The position numbers were made by a program, and so were the translations under genes. Of a stretch of 64,000 nucleotides of DNA, positions 42,640 through 54,239 are shown piece after piece. How positions within the stretch are numbered: the stretch's first letter is position 1; each line of letters begins with the position of its first letter. The notes under the pieces were generated by a model, which saw nothing but the letters and a program-made list of their open reading frames with translations, did not search any database and was not told the DNA's origin. The stretch covers positions 125,149,001 through 125,213,000 of the forward strand of contig JAZBRS010000029.1 in NCBI GenBank assembly GCA_037176725.1, in the 5' to 3' direction. Source of the DNA: Posidonia oceanica. Its lineage: Eukaryota > Streptophyta > Magnoliopsida > Alismatales > Posidoniaceae.

Positions 42640-43988
42640 CTCTCTCACATATCTATCATTTTCTGCATGCATTTTTCATCTTCTGCATATACATGTCATC
42701 TCTTGCATCCCATAAAATACAAAAGCACCAAAAAAATCAAGAAAATCTAAAAACACCAAAAATATTTTCTTCGCCTTTCTGCTGGTTTTCCCTTTTTATG
42801 TTTTCCTAAACAAAAAACCATAAAAATACAAAACCCACATACATTTGTATAATTAGAAACCTGGCTTTGGACAAACAAGCAGTGCCTAGAGGATGTCAAG
42901 CAGTGACAATCTCAAGCAGGTCTCACCCGAGCAGTGCCATCTCTTGCATGTGGCTACATAGTGAGACTGAGAGCAGAACAAAGCTTCCAAAGCGAGATCC
43001 ACCTTATCAAGAGAGTTCACCGAACATGGAGAGGACCAAAGCAGAGCGGAGCATAGCCAGAGGCTGTCTGCACATTGTAGAGGCTGAAGGTGTACGCCGA
43101 ACTCTCAATGCCTCACCTGGGACCGCTACCCCAAAAGGGCGAAGACATGCATATCGAAAAGAATAGAGATCATGTGAGCAAAAAAATATGATAACATGAT
43201 ATGCATGCTGGGCATAAAAGAAAACTAAAGACAGAAGTTGAAGAAAGAAGGCGCCCACGAGAGGAGTGACTCGGATGAGCATCAAAGCCCTCTCAACTTT
43301 CAACTCCAAGCGCCACACTAGCAACTGCACGGGATACATTATCAGGAGGACTTGGCCCCACCCTCCGAGCGCAGCAGCACGCTTCAATCGCTTATGTAGA
43401 CAACAACTACCCCCTGGCAAGCTAGATGCAACTCCAGTCACTCAAAAGGGGAAAAGAAATAACATTCCGTGAGCGTCAAAAGCGGTAGCTGGTCCCCGAG
43501 GAATTGAGACAGAGGCTTTGAAGCCACATCCAACGCTTCTGCTACCCACAGGCAGCCGAAGGCTATACTCTACAAAGCTAAGGCCTCATCCTGAACCAAG
43601 AGCGAAAAGAGAGCCACCGACCACAACTCAGCATGGCATTGATCGAGAATCGAGAATCTCCTGAGTCAGAAAGTGCAGAAGCACCCTCTCAACACAACTG
43701 CTTTTGAGTCCAAAGCCACCAAAACATGCATACTGTAATATATTTTTATCTTCCCTTCCCTCAGTTTTCGAAAACCAGAGCCAAGGACGAGCACTTTTGC
43801 CCGCCTCGCTCAGAGGCTCCGCGCTTTTCAAATTTTGCCGCCTACCACGTTGGGTAGGTCCGTGATGATCGGCATGTCCATTGTTTGTCACTCTGTGACG
43901 TTGCATTGCATGCCTGAGCTGAGACCATTGCACACCCACTACGATGGATTCCCTTTTTTCTCTCTGCATCATTCTACATTCCTTACAT
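42640..43988 (+). other. Non-coding internal sequence of element B
   Basis: No gene. It is closely similar, in reverse complement, to element C 52500-53830, including the stretch around 43100-43400. Conservation between copies alone does not show coding. Confidence 0.6.
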
Positions 43989-44240
43989 GCGGGCTAGCAC
44001 CCCTAAACTGCTCGAAGATGGGTCCGTCAACCTATCATTTTGCATCTGGGCTGATATTCCTAACTATTCAGCGATAAGTCCATCAACTTATCATCCACCA
44101 TTCATCCACCATTCATCCATCATTCATCCATCCATCCTTCACATTTTGATGCCAGAGGCACTTAGGCAGTCCCCTGGTATCTTCCCTGATACCAGGGGCA
44201 TCTTTTGTACTGTCCTGTGGTAACACCCCCCTCATCTCAT

Positions 44241-44853
44241 CGGGTTGGCAGCCCTAGCTGCTCGGTGATAGGTCCGATAACCTATCACCCTGCATTATCT
44301 CATTGCATTCTCCACCGGCATTGTACCTCGCATGGTGAGCCCTTACATCCATTTCATTGCATTCAGGCTGGTACCCCTAACTACTCGACCGACAAACCCG
44401 TTAGTGTTGTCTCCACCTTCCATTTTGATGCCATGGCACTTCGGCTGTCCCCTAGTATCGTTCACCGCATCTTTATTTTGCTGCCCCATGGTATCCCATT
44501 TCCATCTGCATCGGGCTGACATCCTCAATTGTTACGGGAGCATTTACGGACCTCTGTCACACCTTCAGGTATGATATTTCCGTTGCATTCATGGTTACAA
44601 GTCATCCCACTTGTCACCACCTCTCTTGCCTAATAGACTCGCTAGCCTGTCAATGCCTTCGATACCAGGTGCGTTTGGCAACCCCTTGGCATCATCTCAC
44701 CCCCATTCGGGCTGATAGCCCTAACTATCCGGTGATAAGTCCATTAACTCCTCGTCAGGCCGATACTCCCCAACTATCCAGTGATGAGTCCGTCAACTCC
44801 TCAAAGGGCCGATACTCCCTAACTATCCGACGATAGGTCCGTTAACTTATCAC
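44241..44853 (+). repeat. Further hairpin-array units of element B
   Basis: Units at 44241-44290, 44365-44406 and 44707-44853, spaced by unique sequence. Arms vary (GGTGATAGGT/ACCTATCACC, GGTGATAAGT, CAGTGATGAGT) while the facing arm tends to follow. Confidence 0.75.
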
Positions 44854-44902
44854 CCTTCTTCATAGTGTAATAGCATTCTGTTGCATGACATTAGCATCTC
44901 AT

Positions 44903-45530
44903 CATCACACGGACATCGTGTGCTTAGGATTTGAACCCCTGGTTTATGTATTGCCTAAGGTAGCATCCTTGGCACCCGCAAGACTTTCGTAGCTTGCTGG
45001 CTTTGGATGGCACCCGCAGTAGTGCATGGCCCTGGGATCGTTATTTCGGTTTCGTGTGCCCAACGTTCCATTGTATATACCCTGCATTTCACTGCATAAC
45101 ATCAGCATCTCATTTGCATACCATCATATAGCTTTCTTGTATCCTCCGTAGAGTCGGTCCTAGTATTGCATCTCATCATCACACGGACATCGCGTGCTTA
45201 GGATCCGAACCCCTGGTTCGTGTATTGCTTAAGGTACCATCCTCAGCACCCGCAAGACTTTCGCAGCTTGCCGGCTTTGGATGGCATCCGCAGTAGTGTG
45301 CGGCCCAAGATCGTTTTCTCGGTTCCGCATGCCCAGCATTCCATTGTATATACACTGCATTTCACTGCATAACATCGCGCGCTTAGGATTCGAACCCTTG
45401 GTTCGCGTATTGCCTAAGGTAGCATCCTCAGCACCCGCAAAACTTTCGCAGCTTGCCGGCTTTGGATGATACTTGCAGTGGTGCGCGGCCCAGGATCGGT
45501 TTCTCGATTTCGCGTGCCCCATTGCATAAC
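44903..45530 (+). repeat. Segment of about 200 bp repeated three times (element B)
   Basis: Each copy runs from CATCACACGGACATCG(C/T)GTGCTTAGGAT-(C/T)CGAACCC to the TGCCGGCTTTGGAT block and a GTATATAC(A/C)CTGCATTTCACTGCATAACAT end. The minus strand carries a GGTTCG(A/G)ATCC box. Two copies are in element C (50971-51122, 51238-51400). Confidence 0.8.
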
Positions 45531-46087
45531 ATTTACATCCTTATTGCGCTGCTACACCTCTATAGTCATTACACCAACTTCCACGCTTCATTTCCCGGGC
45601 ATTACGTGCCCACCATCGCATGCACATCCACTGCATCTTACTTTCAGCATCTTTACATCCAACCTTTTACTTTCAACACTTGCATTGCCTGCGTCTACAA
45701 CAAAAGCTTGGCAAACGGCACCCCTGTGCTAGAGCTGTACACCGCTCAGCGCACCCGGTTGTCCGACTTTCCCAAGGTACTGCCCGACGACCATTGCATT
45801 GCATTTTCCGCCTTTTCTGCGTGCATGCATCACCCGCTTTCCCCCAGAAGAGTACAACGCAATGAGCATTAGCGTAGACATCACATTTGCATTAGCACTG
45901 TGCAATAGTCTTTGCATTGGCACAGCATTCTAGTGTTCGCATATGCATCTACATTCGGCGACGAGTCATGATTTTTGGTGCATCTGCCAAATGAGTGACT
46001 CACATCCATAAAAACTGGCCTCTTATCGGTGTTAGAGGGGGTGTCTTGTCAACCCTGAGCCGTGGTCTCGCTACGCTTGACCTCGCT
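45531..46087 (+). other. No gene seen; end of element B internal region
   Basis: GCATTG-rich sequence leading to the polypurine tract. Confidence 0.5.
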
Positions 46088-46101
46088 CAGGGAAGGGCAT
46101 C
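46088..46101 (+). promoter_or_regulatory. Polypurine tract of element B
   Basis: CAGGGAAGGGCATC directly before the 3' LTR. Confidence 0.9.
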
Positions 46102-48480
46102 TGTAGACACCCCATTTTGACAACTGGCGGCAGATCAAACTTGGAGAAAGCAAGCTCGGAAATTGTGGATTCAACCTTTTCACTAAAACCCAACCTTTCC
46201 ACTCAAACTGACCCAATTTGACCTAAAACCAAATCCCATTCCAAAACTACCCCAAACCTACCCAAAACAATTCATTTCCCATTTCCAAAACCAACCTAAA
46301 CCTCCAACCAAGCCCAAGCCTGTTTGCAGCCTAGCAACTAAATTACACATCTGGTCACCGCATGCATAGGCAACTGAGCCTTGTCGCCAAGATCAGTGGT
46401 GACTGAGTTAAGTGCTAGGTGCTGGGGTGACTCGACTGTAAATCAGCAGATCTCGCAAGCTCCCCTGCCACCGGCCATCGGCCACCTGACACCCATCCCT
46501 TCGCCACTTACTCGCCGCTACCTCCACGCGCTACGTGCTAAGAACCACTTACTCTCTGGTACGACGTCACCTCTCATCGGCGGACAACCCGCACTCACTG
46601 CCCTCACTACCACCAACCGAACTTCCTGCCACCGACGACCTCGACCTGCAACCATCAACTCCCTCAACTACCACCCACACTCACAGCCACTCTCTGACCC
46701 TCCCTCTGCCACTGTCAGCTTGCCAGAGCTAATAGGTGGAGGACACCCATCGAAACCCAAGAGAGGATTCCAGAACAGACACCCCGGCCATTCCCTTGCA
46801 AACCAAGGAGAACCCATTTGACAACTGACTTGCACCTCTCCTCTTCTCTCGCCGCTTGCTCCAAAGCGCAATTGAGGAACCCAAACACCTTCACACACAC
46901 CCCAGCAACATTCCCAGCCCTTCCAATTCCCTTCTAGCATCCCGGACCACCGCGACAACCCCGAGCTCACCGCCTCCTTCCTACTACCGGCCAACATCTC
47001 CAAAGGCCGTACCTCAGCTCCGAACTCCCCCAAACACTGGGCACACCTCCTAGATCATCCCGCGCGCCTGCCGTCGCCTCCTCCGCCGCAACAACCTCCA
47101 CGCCGGCGAGCTCCGATGAGCTAGGTTGGGGGGCACATCTGTGCATCCCCGCAGGTGAGTAACTCTACCATTACCTTCGTGTCTTCTTTGGCATGCTTTT
47201 TAGCTATTAAATTAGATTTTATAGTAGCTTAGCCGGCCATTCATGGCCATCTTCTTCGGAGCCAGAGGCCTGCCAGGTTAGGTGCCGTGTGATGCGGCAA
47301 CTAGCTTGTGCCTCCGACTGTCGTTTGGTCGGACTTTGGGCCGCCGCTCCGGCCGACCTAGAGCTCCGTTTTCCTTGATTTTTGCATGCTTGTTATCATG
47401 AATGCTTGCTCTGTAAGATTGCATGCTTAGATTTCAATTTAGCTTTGCCATGCGTTCCAGATCTGGTCTCAAATGTGACTGTTTGGAACAAGGATTTACG
47501 GTGCTGACGGCAGCGACTCACCTGCAACTTCTGAGCGTTCCTCCGGCCAACTTTGGACTGCCATATCTTGAGACCTAGGCATCCTTTTTGTTGTCTATTT
47601 GTTTGCTTGTCTTCCTCATCATGCCCTCTTTACGACCATGCCTCTAGATTTCAATTTCGCATCACGTAGCTAGCCCTTTTTCAGCAGTGAAGGCCAATGT
47701 CTGGCAGAACCGTAAGCCTCTCTGCCGCCGCTGTCCCAAGCGATAGGCTCAGGCGCCTCTCACCCAGGCGACTAGCCCCAGTAGCTGCTCTAACTGGCAA
47801 CCAAGTTCCTCACCGATCTCACCAACGACAGGCTTCAGCCCCTTTCAGGCCGGTGACTGGCCTTGCAGTTCAAACAGTGGCTGAGCCACCTTGTCTACTG
47901 CATTGCGCTTTGATCATTTCGCTCGCCCGTTTTCAGACCTTGTTTTCCGCACTTTGTTTATCGCCACTTAGTCGCGTTTTCACCTTAATCAATTTTCTAG
48001 CATACGTTAATCATGCATCATAACATCATAACATGTCTAGCAAGCTCAAGCATTCATTAGGCATTCATAGCATCTCTCGCCTCTTGGGCGTACAGCAACG
48101 CATTCAATTGCTAAAATCCTGCATATGCGAGCGTTAAGCCTAAGAAAGACCAATTCTTCGGACGTGTCGGGGGTGCGTCCTTGCCCTTTCTCTAGGCACG
48201 CAATGACCATTATGTCCTCATCCTAGGCACGAGTCATAGCATTACATATCATTGCATCTTTTTGCATGATTTCCATGCATTTCCCCAATTTTCCTTATCT
48301 CCCGATTTAATAACACGGTGGCGACTCTGATTTAGTCTTATCTTTTTTTTCCCTCTTTTTCCAGCATTTCCGAGTAGAGCATCCCTCGTCAGGTCCAACC
48401 GCTAATAGCAACCTAATTTCGATCGATGCATGCGAGCTTTGGCATCGTGCATAGACGCGCCGATTTCCAAGGTTACTACA
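46102..48480 (+). mobile_element. 3' LTR of element B
   Basis: 2379 bp, the partner of 36127-38557. It has lost about 28 bp in the conserved CTAACACCTTCCCC block near 48178, and its inverted-arm cassettes are damaged. Confidence 0.93.
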
Positions 48481-48485
48481 TCGTG
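48481..48485. repeat. Target site duplication of element B (right), TCGTG
   Basis: Matches CCGTG at 36122 except for one C-to-T change. Confidence 0.9.
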
Positions 48486-50583
48486 TATGGGAATTAAACG
48501 TGCAGTGTATGTGCTCAGCAGTACTGCTAGTGTTCCGAATGGGGCGGGCCCTGGTTTGTAAGAACTCCAGACAGTAAGCATCATTATCCTAAATGCAATG
48601 TAGGTAAGAAATCAAAATGCTGAAGAAAGCCATGCAATGCGAATAGCGACACGCGATGGAAAACAAGTCTGAGGCGAAAAACCACGAGAAAGCAGGCGAT
48701 GCAAGGCGTAAAATAGGAAATAGGAGTCCGACAGCATGCATGGGTGTCAAGGCATGTACCGGGAGCGACAAAGTGCGGAAAACAATGTTCGAATCGAGAA
48801 ATCATGCTTGAAAACAGGATGTAACAGATAAAACAGGATGTAACAGATTAAACTGTTGGACACTGGAATCACCAACGTCTAACGTTGGACACTGCGATCT
48901 TCAGCATCCAACACCTAAAGTTTGATTTTGAAAATACGCATGCAAACACTGATAAATAATGATTTTAATCTCATGTAGCACCTAAAGATACATAGATCAT
49001 GCTACATGAACAAACAAGAAGCTAAAATGCAGAGGATCAAAACGTCAAGGATCGACAGTAAATCAAACATCGAACAGCAACGTTATACGCCTAGCATCCT
49101 GCGTCCAATGTTGGACGTAGGATACCCAGCGTCCAACGAACCAAGCCAGATTAAGACAGAAAGAGCATTTGAAATAAAATGCAATTAGGAGAAGCAAAGT
49201 ACTAGATCCAAGGCATAATACAGATATGTGTGCTGATGCTAATGCATGCTTAAAGTAATATGGCCAGGAAACAAATGATCACATTATGAGAGAATAATGA
49301 ACTAAAAGGGAACAGGGTCGTTGGACGATGGGGTTGGCAGCGTCCTACGTTGGACGCTCCAAATCCTGCGTCCAACACCCTGAACCAAGTTCAAACAGAA
49401 ATGCACTAGATTTAACATGCATTTTAAAAGAAATGAAACATGAGATTACAACATAAGTGGATACATGTGTGAGAAGTGTATGCACAATGATTTAGATCTC
49501 AACAAACATTTTAATCTACTTGCAAAAGAAAGAAAGCAGCAAATGAGCAACAAAGGCATTGGACGCTAGGAATGGTAGCCTCCTATGTTGGACGCACCAA
49601 CTCCAGCATCCAACACGTTGAGATGCTTCAAATCATGCATAGGCAATCAAATCGATTGAAAATCTAAAACTAGCTAGCCAATAAGCAAGAGCATGCAATA
49701 ACGATCACAGACATGCATTTAAAGCAAGAAATAGTCAACTGGTTCGCTCTACCCGCCTCCTCCCTCTTGCTGCTGGAATTCATGGCTTTTCAGGCCACCA
49801 GAGCGGCCAAAAAGCCACGAAGCCCGACTGTAGTGCTTTGTGAGGGCGAGGGAGGAGTGAGGAGCTAAGGAGGAGGAGGTGTCTACCTATAATGCACGCT
49901 GGAGATGTTGCGGTGCTGATGTATGCGTCCGGTCGGAGTCGGCTGCCGATGAGTGGTTGACGAGCCTGGAGAGTGGTCTAGAAGCCCGAGGAAGGTGCGA
50001 GAAGCTCCGGTTCACTCTAGGGAACACTCTGGATCACACAAGGGAGGCTGGGAGGCTCTAGTATGCTCTCAATTCTCTCTAGATTCCGTCTGAACGTTGT
50101 TGATGCTGTGTCTGGGTTGGTTGAGCTTTTGGTTTTGTTTAGTCAAGCTTGCTAGACTGCTCAGGTGGCAAGGCATGGTGGGGGTGTCTCGGCAAGGTGT
50201 AGAGGCATGGAGGGGAGATCGTGGGGGGCTATTAGTGGCCATAGAAGTCAAACGGAGGTCGTGCGCGCGTTGGTTTTTGTCTCGGTGTATTGGATGCTTG
50301 CCTGGGTGCATCCAACATTGTACGCTGGAATGTAAAGCGTCTAACGTTGGACATTGGCTCGTGCAGCGTCCAACACTCCAGAGATGTTTTGAGTCGTTGT
50401 TTATGGGATTTTGGCTTGGGTTGGCTTGAAGTTGTTTTGGGCCTAGGGTTTGGTGGGCTTTGGTGGGTTTGGGTAGGTTTGAGAGTTTAGGAATAGGTTT
50501 GGGGTCAGGTCCACCAGACCATAATCCGAGCAAGCCTCCAGAGGAATCCGTCGACGTCCAATCGTCAAAATGGGGTGTCTACA
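48486..50583 (-). mobile_element. 3' LTR of element C, proximal piece
   Basis: On the minus strand the LTR begins TGTAGACACCCCATTTTGAC at 50583 and runs to 48486, then continues after element B. It carries five clusters of GTTGGACGC-type inverted-arm units. Confidence 0.9.
48855..50374. repeat. 28/29-bp-period inverted-arm clusters in LTR C
   Basis: Clusters at 48855-48912, 49082-49137, 49320-49376, 49558-49614 (two units each) and 50289-50374 (three units). Arms follow GTTGGACGC / GCGTCCAAC with N10 or N11 centres; for example 49349-49376. The clusters are about 230 bp apart, with unrelated DNA between. Confidence 0.88.
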
Positions 50584-50597
50584 GATGTCCCTCCCTG
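50584..50597 (-). promoter_or_regulatory. Polypurine tract of element C
   Basis: On the minus strand it reads CAGGGAGGGACATC, directly before the LTR start. Confidence 0.88.
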
Positions 50598-50970
50598 AGC
50601 GAGGTCAAGGAGACCGAGGCCGCTGCTAAAGGTTGACAAGACACCCCTCTTGACGCCAACAGGAGCACAAAGTTACTGTGGGCGTGAGTCACTTATTCAG
50701 TGGATGCACCGAGAGTCATGATTCGTTGCCGCAATGAGGATGCTGATGTGATGCTTACGCTAATGCGATACTTACACTAACGCTCATTGCGCTGTACTCA
50801 ACTAAGGGGACACGGGTGATGCATGCACGTGATAGTGGTGGAAAATGCAATGCAAAAGGTCACCGAGTAGTACTTAGGGAAAGCCAGACGATGAAAGTAC
50901 GCTGAGCCAAAGTAGCTTTAGCGTGGGTTTGGTATCGAATGCAAGATGCTGTGGATGTGCATGCGGTGGC

Positions 50971-51400
50971 GGGCACGCAATGCCAAGGAAGCGATCCTGG
51001 GCCGTGCACTACCGCGGGTGTTATCTCAAGCTGGCTGGCTGTAAGGAAGCTGCGAAACGCTGAAGATATCATTTTAAGCAATGCGCGAACCAGGGGTTCG
51101 ATTCCTAAGTATGCCATGTCTGGGAAAGCGGAATGTGGGAGTTGGTGTGATGACTGCAGGGAGTATAGCCGCGCAATGAGAATGCAATGTGATGCTGTGT
51201 TATGCAGTGAAATGCAGTGTGTATACAGTGTGACGTTGGGCACACGAAACCGAGAAAACAATCCTGGCCGTGCACTACCGCGGGTGCTATCCAAAGTTGG
51301 CAAGCAGCGCAGAGTTACGAGTGCTGAGGATGCTACCTTAAGCAATATGTGAACCAGGGGTTCGAATCCTAAGCGCGCGATGTCCGTGTGATGATGAAAT
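50971..51400 (-). repeat. Two copies of the 200-bp segment (element C)
   Basis: Counterpart of 44903-45530 in element B. On the plus strand the copies hold GGTTCGATTCC (51095-51105) and GGTTCGAATCC (51359-51369), each preceded about 60 bp upstream by TGGC(A/T)..-like sequence. Confidence 0.78.
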
Positions 51401-51504
51401 GCAACACTAGAACTGACTCCACGGGGGATACAAAGAAGCTACATGATGTCATGTAATGAGATGCTAATGCTATGCAACAGAATGTTATTACACTATGATG
51501 AAAG

Positions 51505-51895
51505 GTGATAAGTTAACGGACCTATCGTCGGATAGTTGGGGATTATCAGCCCTATGAGGAGTTAATGGACTCATCACCGGATAGTTAGGGATTATCGGTC
51601 CTGTGAGGAGTTAACGGACTCATCACCGGATAGTTAGGGCTATCAGCCCGATGAGGAGTTAACAGACTCATCACCGGATAGTTAGGGCTATCAACCCGCG
51701 AGGAGTTAACGGACTCATCATCGGATAGTTAGGGCTATCAGCCCATGAGGAGTTAACGGATTCATCACCGGATAGTTAGGGCTATCAGCCTGCAAGGAGT
51801 TAATGGACACATCACCGAATAGTTAGGATTATCAGCCCGATGAGGAGTTAACGGACTCATCACTGGATAGTTAGGGCTATCGACCCGCGAGGATG
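51505..51895 (-). repeat. Hairpin array of 47-49-bp units, about 8 units (element C)
   Basis: GAGGAGTTAACGGACTCATCACCGG followed by ATAGTTAGGGCTATCAGCCC repeats with starts near 51555, 51604, 51652, 51699, 51746, 51793 and 51841. Each unit has facing arms GATGAG/CTCATC, GATAG/CTATC and GGGCT/AGCCC. It is the reverse-strand equivalent of the array in element B. Confidence 0.88.
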
Positions 51896-52168
51896 GTGAC
51901 AGGCCAGCGAGTCTGTCGGGCAAGAGGGGTGATCACAAGTGGGATGACTTGTAACCACAAATGCAAAGGGAAAACCTTACCCAAAGGTGTGGTAGAGGTC
52001 TGTAGATGCTCCCGTAACAGTTAGGGATGTCAGCCTGGATGCAGATAGAAATGTGATACCAGAGGGCAGCCAAATAAAGATGCCCCTGGTATCGATGAAA
52101 GATACCAGGGGACAGCCGAAGCACCCTTGGCATTGAAATGCAAAGTGGAGACAAAACTAACGTGTTTA

Positions 52169-52470
52169 CCAGACGAGTAGTTAGGGCTAGCTGCCCGGTG
52201 ATGAGTTGACGGACTCATCGTCGGATAGTTAGGGGTATCAGCTAGTGGGTGACATTTTAACGGGTGTCGATCAAACAGTTAGGGCTGCCAGCCTGGATAG
52301 ACATGAAGTTGCTAGACATAATAATGGGTGTTACCGAGCAGTTAGGGCTGCCAGCCCGATGATAAGTTAACGGACTCATCGTTGGATAGTTAGGCCTATT
52401 ACCCCAATAAAGACATTTTGACGGGCATCAACTGGGCAGTTACAGCTGCCAGTCCGGTGTAATGAGATGG
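52169..52470 (-). repeat. Further hairpin-array units (element C)
   Basis: Mixed units with GGATAGTTAGGGGTATC and GGCAGTTA(G/C)(G/A)GCTGCCAGCC cores. The stem changes from GATAG/CTATC to GGCAG/CTGCC while still pairing. Confidence 0.8.
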
Positions 52471-53844
52471 ATGTAAGGGCTTACCGTGCAATGTGGAATG
52501 CCAGTGGGGAATGCAATGGGTAAATGCGATGTAGCGCCATGGAGTGACGAACGAGGGACATGCTGGTCAACAAGGGCCTACCCAATGCAGTGGGCAGCCA
52601 AAATTTGAAAAGCGCAAAGCCTCTGAGCGAGGGTCAGGCAAAAGTGCTCGTCTTTGACTCCGATTTTCGAAAACAGAAGAAGGGGAAGGTAGGTTATTAT
52701 GCATGTATGTATTTGTGGCTTAGGATTCAATGCAGTTGATGCCGAGAGGATGCTTCTGTACTTCCTGATTCAGGAGATCTCGATCCTTGAGCAATGCCAT
52801 GTCGAGTTGTGATTGGTGGCTCTCATTCTCACTCTTGATTCGACATGAGGCCTCAGTTTTGCAGAGTATAGTCTTTGGCTGCATATAGGTAGCAGAAGCG
52901 TTGAATGTAGCTTCATAGCCTCTGTCTTAATTCCTCAGGGACTGACTACTGCTTTTGACGCTCTCGGATGCATATTTCTTTTCCCCTCTTGAGTGACTGG
53001 AGCTGCATCTAGCCTGCCAGGGATGTAGGGTTATTGTCTGCACAGAGGATTGGAGCGTGCTGCTTTGCTCGGAGGGTGGGGCCAGGTCCTCCTGATCATG
53101 CTTCCCGTGCAGTTGGCAATGTGGTGCTTGGAGTTGAAAGTTGAGGGGGCTTTGATGCTTCTCCGAGTCACTCCTCTCATGGGTGCCTTCTTTCTTCAGC
53201 TTCTTTCTTCATTTTTTCTTTTCTGCCCAGCATGCATATCTTGTTATCATATTTTTTTCCTCACATGATCTCTATTCTTTCGAATATGCATGACTTCGCC
53301 CTCTTGGAGTAGCAGTCCTAGGTGAGGCGTTAAGAGTTCGACTGGTCAGCGTACACCTTCGGCCTCTGCAATGTGTACAGATAACCTTTGGCTATGCTTT
53401 GCTCTGCTTTAGTCCTCTCCATGTCTAGTGGACTCTTTTGACAGGGTGGATCTTGCTTCTAGGAGTTTTTAGCTCAGCGAGATGCTCTGTTCTGCTCTAA
53501 GTGTCACTCTGTGGCCACATGCAAAGAGATGGCGCTGCTCGGGTGAGACTTGCCTGAGATTGTCGATGCTTGACATCCTCTCAGCGCTGCTTGTTGTCCA
53601 AAGCCGAGTTTTTGGATTATGCAAATGTTTATTTGTTTTGTGGATGTTTATACATGTTTTTGGGCTTTGTGGATTTTGTGATTTTTATGGTTTTTACTTT
53701 TTTAGAGAAACATAAAATCAAAACCAGCGGTAAGGGAAAGCATGTTTTTGTAGTTTTTGGTTTTTTGATTTTTTTTTTTTTGCTTTTGTCTTTTGTAGGG
53801 GAAATGATATGTGCATGCGGGAGGTGATATGTATGTGCAGGAAG
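52471..53844 (-). other. Non-coding internal sequence of element C
   Basis: Counterpart of element B 42640-43988. No gene. Confidence 0.6.
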
Positions 53845-54092
53845 ATAAGCTAACGGACCTATCGCCGGGCAGTTAGGACTGCCAGCCCAGTGATGAGTTG
53901 ACGGACCCATCGCCGGATAGTTAGGACTATCAGCCCAGATAGACATTTTGACGGGCGTCAACCAGACAGTTAGGACTGCCAACCCAGATAGACATTTTGA
54001 TGGGCGTCAACTAGGCAGTTAGGGCTGCCAGCCCGGTAAAGACATTTTGACGGGCATCAACCGGGCAGTTAGGGCTGCCAGCCCGATGTGGA
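53845..54092 (-). repeat. Hairpin array, about 5 units (element C)
   Basis: Units GACATTTTGACGGGC(A/G)TCAACC followed by GGGCAGTTAGGGCTGCCAGCCC near 53990-54085, with GGCAG/CTGCC and TTGA/TCAA arms; the first units have GATAG/CTATC instead. Confidence 0.85.
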
Positions 54093-54239
54093 TGAATGAA
54101 GAAGAAAGAAATACATGTTTTTAGGTTTTAATGGATTTTATATTTTTATGGGTTTTTCGATAGGCGAGAAAACGCAAAACAAAACCAAAAGAAAACAATG
54201 AAGGAAAGAAAAGGAAAGAGTAAGAGGGACTTACATGTC

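Larger units (their letters stand above)
36127..48480 (+). mobile_element. Element B: complete 12.4-kb gag-only element
   Basis: LTRs 36127-38557 and 46102-48480 (TGTAGACACCCC...GGTTACTACA), PBS 38559-38576, decayed gag 39706-42150, hairpin arrays, a repeated segment 44903-45530 and the polypurine tract 46088-46101. No pol domain anywhere between the LTRs. It is inserted into an LTR of element C with a 5-bp duplication. Confidence 0.95.

Noticed and set aside
43007..43441. Antisense membrane-like protein in element B (also seen in C at 53050-53268)
   Set aside because: Nucleotide similarity between B and C is high across the whole region, and nothing shows codon-level selection.
51299..51369. 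tRNA gene
   Set aside because: A B-box-like motif exists, but I cannot draw acceptor, D or anticodon arms around it.
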